From NCBI RefSeq assembly GCF_015686695.1, contig NZ_JADPMR010000001.1:1426001-1490000 (forward strand): 64,000 nucleotides of DNA. The letters are read 5' to 3'. The DNA comes from Vibrio nitrifigilis. Its GTDB lineage: Bacteria; Pseudomonadota; Gammaproteobacteria; Enterobacterales; Vibrionaceae. The notes under the pieces are model-generated. The model was not told the DNA's origin, ran no database searches, and worked only from the letters and a program-made list of their open reading frames with translations. Made by a program: the position numbers and the translations under genes. This document shows positions 17,451-26,251 of the stretch, in pieces (position 1 is the stretch's first letter; each line of letters starts with the position of its first letter).

Positions 17451-18014
17451 TTATGATTCCGTTTCTGAAGGTTTTAATCTCGGGGATGGTTTGAATAATG
17501 CCGCCAATAGGATGGCTGCAATCACGAGTCCTGGGTGGATATGAAGTAAATCAATGAGGACAAAGGCTACTACACACATAATGCAGGTAGCGATGATACC
17601 GATCGCTTTGTAGCCTTTTTTGAAAAAATCCCAGGTCAGTTTGGTTAGCATCCACGTTACAACAGGGACGACGCCATGAGCCATGCCTGCCACCCAAGGT
17701 TTATCGCGGTATTGATTCAGTAATGATAGGCCAGCAATCATCACAATCACGAGAGGAACCATAACGGAGATCACCGCCAATAACATGCCCACATATCCAC
17801 CCACCTTATAACCGATGTAGCCGGCCATTTTAGTCGCGATTGGGCCGGGTAAGGTGTTACCAATTGCCAGCACGTTCGAAAATTCATCGTCGTCCATCCA
17901 CTTATAGCGATTCACGACTTCGGCGTGTACTAATGGAATCATAGTAGGGCCTCCACCAAATCCGAATATGCCAATCCGGAAAAAGGCGAGGAACAGATCG
18001 ATCCAGTTTTTCAT
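17451..18014 (-). CDS. Chromate transporter family half-protein (CHR), first
   Basis: A 187-residue CHR half: FFRIGIFGFGGGPTMIPLV (residues 11-29) and GNTLPGPIATKMAGYIGYK (52-70) are the paired signatures. Forms a two-gene unit with the next gene and follows the GntR regulator by 40 bp, so all three are probably co-transcribed from the promoter shared with the ABC importer. Its real substrate may relate to the neighbouring gamma-glutamyl or peptide uptake rather than to chromate; that is inference. Confidence 0.9.
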   Translation of the reverse strand: MKNWIDLFLAFFRIGIFGFGGGPTMIPLVHAEVVNRYKWMDDDEFSNVLAIGNTLPGPIATKMAGYIGYKVGGYVGMLLAVISVMVPLVIVMIAGLSLLNQYRDKPWVAGMAHGVVPVVTWMLTKLTWDFFKKGYKAIGIIATCIMCVVAFVLIDLLHIHPGLVIAAILLAALFKPSPRLKPSETES

Positions 18015-18054
18015 TGTCAGTGTTTTTCCTTAAACGTTCTTTTCATGATGATGG

Positions 18055-18723
18055 TTAAGCGACAATCGCTTTGGCGGAATGACGAATATGTTCTGCCAAT
18101 ACGGTCATTGCTTCTTCTTTGTTACGTTCGATAACCAGTTCTTTTAGACGGCGGTGATACTCTACGCTGGTATTGGCACTAAATTGAAAGGTCGCACTGT
18201 AGCGGCGATATCGGTCAAATTGTGCATTAAGGCTTTTCACAAAAAATAACAACCAGTTAGATTGCGAACCAGAGAGCAGGGCTTGATGAAAATCTTCATG
18301 GGCTTTATCCAGATCATCGCGGCTTTGTGGTGAAATATCACCTTGTTCATGGACTCTTTTTTCTTGTTGTGAGAGCAAATGATAAGCAGCAACGATCTCA
18401 CTTTCCCACTTTAAATCACCTTTCTCAATTGCCATCTCTAACGCCATGCATTCGAGTTTAATTCGCGTGTTTGTGATGTCTTCAAAGTCAGCTTGAGACA
18501 TTTCAGGAACACGAAATCCTCGCTGGCCTGAGTTAATCAATAATTGGCTTTCTGCTAAGCGTGATAAGGCTTCACGCAAAGGGCTATAGCTCACGTTATA
18601 ACGTTCTTTGATCGACTCAAGCTTAATTTTTTCCCCGCTGGGATATATCCCATTAATGATGTCTTTTTTGAGGGCTTGATAGATCATTTCTGAGGTAGTT
18701 AGTGTTGTATTTTCCTCACTCAT
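18055..18723 (-). CDS. GntR-family regulator with FCD domain
   Basis: A 222-residue regulator: an N-terminal winged helix (MIYQALKKDIINGIYPSG, then ERYNVSYSPLREALSRLAE, about residues 13-60) and an all-helical FCD ligand domain (about 78-215) with Asp/His positions that can hold a metal and an organic acid (DKAHEDFHQALL). FCD members sense carboxylic acids or amino acids. Divergent from the peptide-type ABC importer, with two palindromes in the gap, so it probably controls both arms. Confidence 0.9.
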   Translation of the reverse strand: MSEENTTLTTSEMIYQALKKDIINGIYPSGEKIKLESIKERYNVSYSPLREALSRLAESQLLINSGQRGFRVPEMSQADFEDITNTRIKLECMALEMAIEKGDLKWESEIVAAYHLLSQQEKRVHEQGDISPQSRDDLDKAHEDFHQALLSGSQSNWLLFFVKSLNAQFDRYRRYSATFQFSANTSVEYHRRLKELVIERNKEEAMTVLAEHIRHSAKAIVA

Positions 18724-18817
18724 TATCGGTCACCTATAGCTTTTTCTTATTGTAAGTAGCGGATAGTATCGCAAAAATATAATTTTATACATATTAATTT
18801 AAATGTTGACCATTTTA

Positions 18818-18866
18818 AAAAATATCGATATTTTTGTTTTGTTAACACATAACAATGGAATTGTTA
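18818..18866. promoter_or_regulatory. Two palindromes in the GntR/ABC divergent gap
   Basis: AAAAATATCGATATTTTT (18818-18835) and TAACAAT-gga-ATTGTTA (18850-18866) are both perfect palindromes. The second ends 2 bp before the AGGAGG of the first ABC gene. Either could bind the FCD-type GntR dimer; position suggests repression of the importer operon. Confidence 0.55.
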
Positions 18867-18877
18867 CAGGAGGCGAC

Positions 18878-19924
18878 ATGGATCAGGAGCCGCTACTTGA
18901 TGTTCAAGACCTGTACTTGAGTGTGCAAACACATCAGGGACAGGCACATATTTTAGATGGAGTGAGCTTTTCCTTACGAAAAGGGAAGGTGACGTGCCTC
19001 GTTGGTGAAAGTGGATGCGGTAAAAGCGTGACATCATTGACGATCATGGGGCTACAACATCCTTTAGTGAAAGCCAAAAATAAAGGGTTGTCGGCACAAG
19101 GCAGAATCATGTTTCAGCAGCAAAACCTGCTGGAATACAGTGATGAGCAGATGGAAACATTACGTGGCAATCAAATTGCGATGGTGTTTCAAGAACCAAT
19201 GACATCCCTTAACCCTGTTCATACGATCGGTGAGCAATTATCCGAAGCGGTTCGCACTCATCATGCCGAACTTTCTGAGCAAGAGATCGAAGCAAAGGTG
19301 CTCAGTACGCTAGAAAAAGTACAAATTTCTGGTGCTGGACGTCTGGATGAATACCCGTTTCAGTTATCGGGAGGAATGCGTCAACGCGTTATGATCGCGA
19401 TGGCACTCATTAATGACCCTAAATTGTTGATTGCCGATGAGCCTACCACCGCACTAGATGTGACCGTTCAAGCGCAAATTCTTAAACTCGTCAAAGAGTT
19501 GCAGCAAGAGCATGATGCGTCGATTCTCTTTATTACGCATGACTTAGGCGTTGTGGCCGAAGTGGCCGATGATGTTGTCGTGATGTATGGCGGCCATGTG
19601 GTCGAAAGTGGCCCGGTAGAAGAGGTTTTTCGCGATCCGCAGCATCCTTATCTTATCGGTTTACTCAATTCCATTCCTCGTATTGGTGAAAAGAAAGCCG
19701 AGTTGGAAACGATATCTGGCATGGTACCTCCTGTCACGAACATGCCGCAAGGTTGTCGGTTCAATACGCGTTGCCCGTTTGCTAACGAGCAGTGCCAGAA
19801 AAAGCCACCCCAGCATGATCATCAAAATGGTCATCAAAGCCACTGTTGGTTTACCCCACTAGAAAGCCATTTTTCGGTTGAAGATGAATACGCTCGCTCA
19901 TTGGAGGCAACTCATGCCTGCTAA
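18878..19924 (+). CDS. Oligopeptide/glutathione-type ABC transporter ATPase (DppD-like)
   Basis: A 348-residue ATPase of the Dpp/Opp/Gsi type: Walker A GESGCGKS, Q-loop MVFQEPMTSLNP, signature LSGGMRQR, Walker B LLIADEP, H-loop THD, then the oligo_HPY C-terminal extension (HPYLIGLL, with the Cys-rich CRFNTRCPFANEQC that can hold an iron-sulfur cluster in relatives). ATG 18878 follows AGGAGG; an in-frame start 75 bp upstream lacks one. Its last 11 bp overlap the next ATPase gene. Energises import with the partner ATPase, two permeases and a binding protein encoded downstream. Confidence 0.95.
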   Translation: MDQEPLLDVQDLYLSVQTHQGQAHILDGVSFSLRKGKVTCLVGESGCGKSVTSLTIMGLQHPLVKAKNKGLSAQGRIMFQQQNLLEYSDEQMETLRGNQIAMVFQEPMTSLNPVHTIGEQLSEAVRTHHAELSEQEIEAKVLSTLEKVQISGAGRLDEYPFQLSGGMRQRVMIAMALINDPKLLIADEPTTALDVTVQAQILKLVKELQQEHDASILFITHDLGVVAEVADDVVVMYGGHVVESGPVEEVFRDPQHPYLIGLLNSIPRIGEKKAELETISGMVPPVTNMPQGCRFNTRCPFANEQCQKKPPQHDHQNGHQSHCWFTPLESHFSVEDEYARSLEATHAC

Positions 19925-20978
19925 ATCTATTTTAACCGCCAAAAAGTTAGAGAAACACTTTCCTAGTTCTGATGGTACGACGGTTCATGCAGTGAATGGT
20001 GTGAGTTTCGACGTGTATGAAGGGGAAACCTTAGCGATTGTCGGTGAATCGGGTTGTGGTAAATCGACGTTGGGGCGAATGCTACTCAGGTTACATGAAC
20101 CAAGTGCTGGCGATGTTTTGTATAAAGGTGAGAGCCTGCGGGCACTTAAAAGCAAAGAGATGCGGAGTTTGCGCAAAGAGCTGCAAATGATTTTCCAAGA
20201 TCCGTTTGCGTCATTAAACCCGCGTATGACGGTGTACAAAACGCTGTCTGAGCCACTTAAGTTACATCAATCATTGCATGGTAAAGCATTAGAGCAAGCG
20301 GTATTTGATTTGCTCGAATTGGTCGGATTATCAACGTTTCACGCCAATAGTTATCCGCAAGAATTCAGTGGGGGTCAGCGCCAGCGGATCGCTATTGCAC
20401 GCGCCTTAGCCACTAAGCCAACGTTAATTGTGGGGGATGAGCCTGTTTCAGCATTGGATGTGTCTGTTCAAGCTCAGGTCATTAATTTAATGAATGATCT
20501 GAAGGCCAAGTTTGGTCTCACTATGATTTTGATTTCGCACGATTTATCCGTCATTGAACATATGGCCGATCGTGTCATTGTGATGTATTTGGGACAAATC
20601 GTAGAAATTGGTACAACAGAACAGGTGTTTAATCGTCCGAAGCATCCTTATACGCAAGCGTTGTTATCATCGATTCCTCATCCTGTGCCTGGGTTTAAGC
20701 AGCTAAAAACCTTAGAAGGTGAACTGCCTAATCCAAAGAATCTTCCTCAAGGGTGTTATTTCCGTTCTCGCTGCAAATTTGCTGGTATTCGCTGCGAGCA
20801 GGAGCATCCGCGTTGTGATATCGAGATCAATGCAGACCATCATGTCGCCTGTTTTCAATATCAGCAGGTACCGGAGTTTATCCCAGTGAAGCTCGAAGAA
20901 CATGAATCTCATGATTATCAACTAAGACAGAAAATTTATCGGCAATTTTCCGAAGCCAAACTTGCGGCCGAATCGTAA
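19914..20978 (+). CDS. Oligopeptide/glutathione-type ABC transporter ATPase (DppF-like)
   Basis: A 354-residue partner ATPase: Walker A GESGCGKST, Q-loop MIFQDPFASLNPRMTV, signature FSGGQRQR, Walker B LIVGDEP, H-loop SHD, and the oligo_HPY tail with CYFRSRCKFAGIRC. ATG 19914 follows GGAGG and overlaps the preceding gene by 11 bp, so translation is coupled. The heterodimer with the previous product matches the arrangement of dipeptide importers. Confidence 0.95.
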   Translation: MPAKSILTAKKLEKHFPSSDGTTVHAVNGVSFDVYEGETLAIVGESGCGKSTLGRMLLRLHEPSAGDVLYKGESLRALKSKEMRSLRKELQMIFQDPFASLNPRMTVYKTLSEPLKLHQSLHGKALEQAVFDLLELVGLSTFHANSYPQEFSGGQRQRIAIARALATKPTLIVGDEPVSALDVSVQAQVINLMNDLKAKFGLTMILISHDLSVIEHMADRVIVMYLGQIVEIGTTEQVFNRPKHPYTQALLSSIPHPVPGFKQLKTLEGELPNPKNLPQGCYFRSRCKFAGIRCEQEHPRCDIEINADHHVACFQYQQVPEFIPVKLEEHESHDYQLRQKIYRQFSEAKLAAES

Positions 20979-21014
20979 GCAAGTCACATCAACTCATCGA
21001 TATAAGGATATAGC

Positions 21015-22520
21015 ATGAAAATGAAGAACTTGAGCCTATTGCTCTTAGCAGTGATGGCTCCACTAAGCAGTGCCTACGCAAAGGATCTGACTATAGGCAT
21101 TAACTCTGATCCCGATGCGCTTGACCCAGATACCAGCAGTACCATGGTGGGCCGTGAAGTGTATACCTCTCTATTTGATAAGTTGGTTGATATCGACCAG
21201 CAACTCAACATTATTCCAATGCTCGCGACCAGTTGGGGCTGGGTGGATCACAACAAAGCGCTAGTGATGAAATTGCGTCAAGACGTAAAATTTCAGGATG
21301 GCACGCCATTTAATGCCGAAGCGGTTAAATTCAACATTGATCGTTCTATGAACCTAAAAGGCTCACGTCGTAAAGGTGAACTGAGTGTGGTTAAAAATGT
21401 GGAAGTGGTGGATGAATACACGGTCAAAATCAATCTGAAAAAACCGTTTATCCCATTGCTAGCAGCTCTAGCCGATCGTGCTGGTATGATGGTTTCACCA
21501 ACGGCTGTGAAAAAAGAGGGCAAAAATTTTGCTCAACATCCGGTGGGAACTGGGCCTTATAAATTTGAATCTCGCGTTGCTCAAGACCGTATTGTCTTAG
21601 ACAAATTTGACGGCTACTGGGATGCATCACATTACCACTTCGACAAAGTGACATTTCGTCCATTACCCGATTCTACTATTCGTTTAGCCAACCTCGAATC
21701 TGGACAGTTAGACATCGCGGAACGTATTGCGCCAACAGATATTGCCAAAGTAAAAAGCAACAACAAGCTGAAATTAGTTGAAGCAACCAGTATCGGTTAC
21801 AACGGCATTATTTTTAACCTTGGATACGGTGTCAACAAAGATAAAGACATGGCGGTTAAAAATCCGCTGGTGCGTGAAGCGTTTGAATATGCCATTGATC
21901 GTAATGTCATTAATCAAGTGGTGTTTGCTAACCAATATATTGTTGATAACCAATGGGTAAGTACCGAAAGTGACTATCATGCGGATGGATTACCTGTGCC
22001 GACCCGTGATGTGGCTAAGGCCAAAGCACTGCTTAAAAAAGCGGGTTATGACAAAGGCGTGAGCATTGAATTAATGATCGCTAACACCTCAGAAGCTACG
22101 CAAATTGGTCAGGTCATTCAAGCGATGGCTGGAGAAGCGGGCATTAACGTCAAACTTAAAACCATGGAGTTTGCAACGTCTTTGCAAGTTGAGAATAAAG
22201 GCGATTATGAAGCTTACATTTTAGGCTGGAGTGGACGAGTTGATCCAGATGGCAACATTTACTCGTTTTACGGCGAAGGTGCGCCATTGAATGAAAATGG
22301 GTTCCACGACAAAGAAGTTCAGGGCCTATTGGATGCAGCTCGCACGGAACAAGACGTAGAAAAACGCAAAGCGGACTATGCCAAAGCAATGAAACGTGTT
22401 GCTGAGTTACGCCCTTGGTTATACCTATACCATCCAAAATGGCAGTGGGCGGTATCGTCAGATATTAAACACTTTGCGCCATTCGGTGATGGCATGCCAC
22501 GTTTACGTGATGTGCAATAA
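21015..22520 (+). CDS. Periplasmic peptide/glutathione-binding protein (SBP_bac_5)
   Basis: A 501-residue family-5 solute-binding protein. Signal peptide MKMKNLSLLLLAVMAPLSSA, cleavage probably after AYA. Signatures of the family include TIGINSDPDALDPDTSS and the inner repeat SYYVHP-like APTDIAKVKSN region. ATG 21015 follows AAGGA. GsiB/DppA-like proteins bind glutathione, dipeptides or nickel; the gamma-glutamyltransferase in the same operon favours gamma-glutamyl peptides. Probably the most abundant product: a stem-loop lies directly after its stop codon. Confidence 0.93.
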   Translation: MKMKNLSLLLLAVMAPLSSAYAKDLTIGINSDPDALDPDTSSTMVGREVYTSLFDKLVDIDQQLNIIPMLATSWGWVDHNKALVMKLRQDVKFQDGTPFNAEAVKFNIDRSMNLKGSRRKGELSVVKNVEVVDEYTVKINLKKPFIPLLAALADRAGMMVSPTAVKKEGKNFAQHPVGTGPYKFESRVAQDRIVLDKFDGYWDASHYHFDKVTFRPLPDSTIRLANLESGQLDIAERIAPTDIAKVKSNNKLKLVEATSIGYNGIIFNLGYGVNKDKDMAVKNPLVREAFEYAIDRNVINQVVFANQYIVDNQWVSTESDYHADGLPVPTRDVAKAKALLKKAGYDKGVSIELMIANTSEATQIGQVIQAMAGEAGINVKLKTMEFATSLQVENKGDYEAYILGWSGRVDPDGNIYSFYGEGAPLNENGFHDKEVQGLLDAARTEQDVEKRKADYAKAMKRVAELRPWLYLYHPKWQWAVSSDIKHFAPFGDGMPRLRDVQ

Positions 22521-22549
22521 CCTCAATCTGTAAGTTTTAGTTTGAAATT

Positions 22550-22576
22550 AAGAGGAAAGGAGCTTCCTTTCCTCTT
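22550..22576 (+). other. Perfect 12-bp hairpin between binding protein and permease genes
   Basis: AAGAGGAAAGGA, loop GCT, TCCTTTCCTCTT. No T-run follows, and the next gene starts 15 bp later. Such stems behind binding-protein genes usually protect the upstream mRNA from 3' decay and raise binding-protein output relative to the permeases. Confidence 0.65.
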
Positions 22577-22591
22577 AGACAAGGAATGTCT

Positions 22592-23545
22592 ATGCTTTCG
22601 TTCATACTCAAGCGCCTTTATACCGCAATTCCAACCTTGTTGCTGATTTCGTTGTTTATTTTTGGTCTACAAAAATTAATTCCGGGGGATCCTGCACTGA
22701 TTTTGGCTGGTGAAGACCGCAGTCCTGAAGCTCTCGCATACATACGCGATATGTATCATCTGAATGAACCTTTCATTACTCAGTATTTTTACTGGATCAG
22801 TAACGCACTGACTGGGGATTTAGGCACTTCAATGAAAACCAGCCAGCCCGTGGTTGATTTATTGTTGTCCAAATTGCCTGTCACCATTGAACTGAGCCTT
22901 TTGGCCATGGCGTTTGCTCTGGTTATCAGTATTCCGATGAGTGTCATTGCGGCGGTCAAACGCAATTCCAAATGGGATATTGGCGCGAGTATTTTTGCGT
23001 TAGCGGGACAGTCCATCCCTAACTTCTGGCTAGGTTTTATGATGATTCTTTTGGTGTCAGTCAGTTGGGGATTGTTACCCGCTTCTGGTTATGTGAGTCC
23101 GCTTGAGAGTTTGTCACAGAACCTTGAAACCATGGTCATGCCAGCCTTTGTGCTAGGAACCGCGTTAGCGGCAACGCTCTTTCGCCATTCGAGAGGGGCG
23201 ATGTTAGAAGTGCTTTCAGCTGATTATATTCGTACTGCACGAGCAAAAGGCGTAAAGCGTAAAACGATTTACTTAAAGCATGCATTACGTAACGCACTGA
23301 TTCCGGTTGTGACACTCGCAACGATTCAGTTTGGTGAACTTTTGGGCGGCGCAGTGCTCACCGAACAGGTATTTACCATTCCTGGCTTGGGTAAATTGAT
23401 TGTTGATTCGGTCTACAACCGCGATTTCCCTGTCGTCCAAGGTGTGGTGATGTTTTCCGCTCTCATGTTTATCTTAAGTAATATTTTGGCCGATGCGGCG
23501 TATTACTTATTAGATCCTAAGTTACGAATTCGGGAGGTTCACTAA
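22592..23545 (+). CDS. Peptide ABC transporter permease (DppB-like)
   Basis: A 317-residue permease with six membrane helices: N-terminal helix at about residues 10-30, then the conserved DppB/C EAA loop DYIRTARAKGVKRKTIYLKHALRNALIPV. ATG 22592 has AAGGA at good spacing; a second ATG two codons upstream is less well placed. Ends in TAATG, overlapping the next permease. Confidence 0.93.
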   Translation: MLSFILKRLYTAIPTLLLISLFIFGLQKLIPGDPALILAGEDRSPEALAYIRDMYHLNEPFITQYFYWISNALTGDLGTSMKTSQPVVDLLLSKLPVTIELSLLAMAFALVISIPMSVIAAVKRNSKWDIGASIFALAGQSIPNFWLGFMMILLVSVSWGLLPASGYVSPLESLSQNLETMVMPAFVLGTALAATLFRHSRGAMLEVLSADYIRTARAKGVKRKTIYLKHALRNALIPVVTLATIQFGELLGGAVLTEQVFTIPGLGKLIVDSVYNRDFPVVQGVVMFSALMFILSNILADAAYYLLDPKLRIREVH

Positions 23546-24423
23546 TGACTACGGCTGTAGTGACTACCAGACCAACCCCAACATTTTGGTCAAAACTGGC
23601 TACCAATCGTTCATGGATGAAGTTTCGTGCGAACCCCGTGGGCTGGATAGGGCTCATTGTGATTGTGGCCTTTGTGGTGATGGCGATTTGTGCGCCATGG
23701 CTTGCGCATTTTGAGCCAACGAAAACCAACTGGATGGCGGTTCGCCAAGCCCCATCGGCAACCTATTGGTTAGGCACTGATGAGATAGGGCGTGATATTT
23801 ATAGTCGCTTACTCTTTGGTGCCAGAGCTTCGTTAATGGCTGGATTTTTCTCGGTCTTTATTGCGTTAATTATTGGTGTGCCACTGGGTATGATTGCCGG
23901 TTATTGTGGCGGTAAAGTCGACAGCGTAATTTCTCGCTGCACCGAAGCCATCATGGCGATGCCATCGTTAATTCTGGCTATCGCATTAGCAGCAGCGTTA
24001 GGCGCTAGTTTAACTAATGCTATGTTGGCGATCGGTATTGCGAACGTGCCGTTATTTATCCGTTTAACTCGCGGCCAAGTCATGACGGTCAAATACTTGG
24101 AATATGTAGAAGCCGCTTTCTCTGTGGGCACGTCTCACTTAGGTATCTTAGTGAAATACATTTTGCCTAACATACTCGCACCACTCTTTATTCAGGTCAC
24201 TTTGTCTTTGGCAAGCGCCATTATTGCAGAGTCGAGCCTATCGTTTCTTGGATTAGGTCAGCAGCCGCCAGCGGCCAGCTGGGGCAGCATGTTAAATGCT
24301 GCAAAGGGTTTTCTTACTCAAGCTCCATGGATGGCTATTTGGCCGGGAATGGCAATCTTTGTCGTTGTACTGGCATTCAATTTATTTGGTGACGCGTTGC
24401 GTGATGCGCTCGATCCAAAGTAG
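23545..24423 (+). CDS. Peptide ABC transporter permease (DppC-like)
   Basis: A 292-residue permease. N-terminal OppC_N segment (residues 18-60), the LGTDEIGRDIYSRLLFGARASL signature, and an EAA loop VKYLEYVEAAFSVGTSHLGILVKYILPN. Translation is coupled to the preceding permease (TAATG). Together they form the importer channel. Confidence 0.93.
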   Translation: MTTAVVTTRPTPTFWSKLATNRSWMKFRANPVGWIGLIVIVAFVVMAICAPWLAHFEPTKTNWMAVRQAPSATYWLGTDEIGRDIYSRLLFGARASLMAGFFSVFIALIIGVPLGMIAGYCGGKVDSVISRCTEAIMAMPSLILAIALAAALGASLTNAMLAIGIANVPLFIRLTRGQVMTVKYLEYVEAAFSVGTSHLGILVKYILPNILAPLFIQVTLSLASAIIAESSLSFLGLGQQPPAASWGSMLNAAKGFLTQAPWMAIWPGMAIFVVVLAFNLFGDALRDALDPK

Positions 24424-24438
24424 TAAAAAGGATTATTT

Positions 24439-26058
24439 ATGAAAATTCACTCAACAGATTACCCTTATGCATCGCAACGCAATGCGGTATACGGCACCAA
24501 TGGCATGGTCGCAACATCGCAGCCACTTGCAGCCCAAGCTGGGATTCGGATGTTGCAAAATGGCGGTAATGCAATTGATGCGGCCATTGCCACTGCTGCG
24601 GCATTAACCGTGGTCGAGCCCACAGCGAATGGCATCGGTGGGGATGCATATGCGTTGGTTTGGATCAAAGATAAATTACACGGCTTGAATGCCAGTGGTT
24701 TATCTCCAGCATCAATAAATGTTGATGTACTAAAGGAGCAAGGCTTAACGGAAATGCCAACTTACGGTTGGACTCCAGTGACTGTGCCAGGAACGCCCTC
24801 TGCTTGGGTCGCATTAAATGAGCGTTGGGGAAAGTTAACTTTGCTTGAGTGTTTAACCCCAGCGATTGAATATGCCGAGAAGGGCTACCCAGTAAGTCCG
24901 ACACTTGCGAAATATTGGCATAAAGCATTTGTAAAATTTAGCCAATTGAGAAATGAAGAAAACGGCGACGTTTATCAACAGTGGCTTAATACGTTTGCGC
25001 CAGAAGGGCGAGCTCCTAAACTGGGTGAGATTTGGCGCTCACAAGGCCATGCCAATACATTGCGGGCTATTGGTGAAAGCAATGGGGAAGATTTCTATCG
25101 CGGTGAGATAGCAAAAGCCATTGCGAAGGCAAGCAAAGCGGAAGGCGGGTTCATCTGTGAACAGGATTTACAGGAGCACAAAGTAGAGTGGGTTGAGCCG
25201 GTCAAAGCCAATTACCGTGGTTATGATATTTGGGAAATTCCACCTAATGGTCAAGGTATGATTGCCTTAATGGGATTAAATATTCTCAAACAGTTTAATG
25301 CACAAAAGCATAATGATGCAGACATGATGCACAAGCAGATTGAAGCAACAAAACTCGCGTTCGCGGATGGTCTCCATTACATTACCGATATCAATGCGAT
25401 GCAAGTGGATCCGCAAGATCTATTGAGTGACGCATATTCGCAGCAGCGTGCCCAATTGATTACGGAACAAGCGCAAACTCACTGCCATGGCGACCCTAAA
25501 TCAAGTGGTACGGTGTATTTGGCAACAGCCGATAATGAAGGCAACATGGTCTCCTTCATTCAAAGTAACTACATGGGCTTTGGCTCAGGTATTGTGGTTC
25601 CTGGCACTGGAATCGGATTGCAAAATCGTGGTCATACTTTCTCTTTCGATCCATCACACGCCAACTTTTTAGCACCTAAAAAACGCACTTATCACACGAT
25701 CATTCCGGGTTTTATTAGCTATCAAGGGCAAGCGATTGGTCCATTTGGTGTCATGGGCGGCTTTATGCAGCCTCAGGGGCATTTGCAAGTCGCGATGAAC
25801 CTGATTGATTTTAAATTGAATCCTCAATCTGCATTAGATGCCCCTCGCTGGCAGTGGATGAAGGGCAATCATGTTGAAGTGGAACAGGCAATGCCATCCC
25901 ATATCATTCATGGGCTGTTGGAACGAGGCCATGAAGTGACAGTAAGCCCGGATAGTGGTGGTTTCGGTCGTGGGCAAGCCATTTTACGAGACCCTGGTAG
26001 TGCAGTTCTTGTTGGTGGCACAGAAGCCAGAACGGATGGCGCAGTCATCGCGTTTTAA
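24439..26058 (+). CDS. Gamma-glutamyltransferase family protein (YwrD type, no signal peptide)
   Basis: A 539-residue N-terminal nucleophile hydrolase of the GGT family. The segment GMVATSQPLAAQAGIRMLQ (residues 23-41) with NGGNAIDAAIA is the conserved beginning; autocleavage should expose Thr358, in the SSGTVYLATAD motif, as N terminus of the small subunit. The FGSGIVVPGTGI stretch matches the substrate loop. In contrast with the periplasmic GGTs of E. coli and Vibrio, there is no signal peptide, so it would act in the cytoplasm on imported gamma-glutamyl compounds. Last gene of the importer operon, 15 bp after the permease. Confidence 0.9.
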   Translation: MKIHSTDYPYASQRNAVYGTNGMVATSQPLAAQAGIRMLQNGGNAIDAAIATAAALTVVEPTANGIGGDAYALVWIKDKLHGLNASGLSPASINVDVLKEQGLTEMPTYGWTPVTVPGTPSAWVALNERWGKLTLLECLTPAIEYAEKGYPVSPTLAKYWHKAFVKFSQLRNEENGDVYQQWLNTFAPEGRAPKLGEIWRSQGHANTLRAIGESNGEDFYRGEIAKAIAKASKAEGGFICEQDLQEHKVEWVEPVKANYRGYDIWEIPPNGQGMIALMGLNILKQFNAQKHNDADMMHKQIEATKLAFADGLHYITDINAMQVDPQDLLSDAYSQQRAQLITEQAQTHCHGDPKSSGTVYLATADNEGNMVSFIQSNYMGFGSGIVVPGTGIGLQNRGHTFSFDPSHANFLAPKKRTYHTIIPGFISYQGQAIGPFGVMGGFMQPQGHLQVAMNLIDFKLNPQSALDAPRWQWMKGNHVEVEQAMPSHIIHGLLERGHEVTVSPDSGGFGRGQAILRDPGSAVLVGGTEARTDGAVIAF

Positions 26059-26087
26059 AGTGTGGCTCACGCGTATTTTGCTTGATT

Positions 26088-26119
26088 CAATGCTCCAGTG
26101 TTACTGGGGCATTTTTTAT
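26088..26119 (+). terminator. Terminator after the gamma-glutamyltransferase operon
   Basis: AATGCtCCAGT, loop GTT, ACTGGgGCATT followed by TTTTTAT. One mismatch position within the stem; a T-run follows. Confidence 0.85.
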
Positions 26120-26251
26120 ATCTGTTCTCCACCGGAGGGAGAGGTGGGCTTTATCACTACTGTACCTTTAGTTCTTGGAACGTATATACTGGAGCAACGA
26201 TTAACGGGCTAGATTGATTTGCTACATCGACTATTGGGAGGATCGAAGTGT

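Noticed and set aside
16923..18014. One split or frameshifted long ChrA gene
   Set aside because: Both halves have their own start and full CHR signatures; a two-gene short-chain pair is the normal form.
18938..18947. GGACAGGCAC inside the first peptide-ABC ATPase gene
   Set aside because: It encodes part of a normal protein stretch (HQGQAH) without flanking similarity; probably chance.
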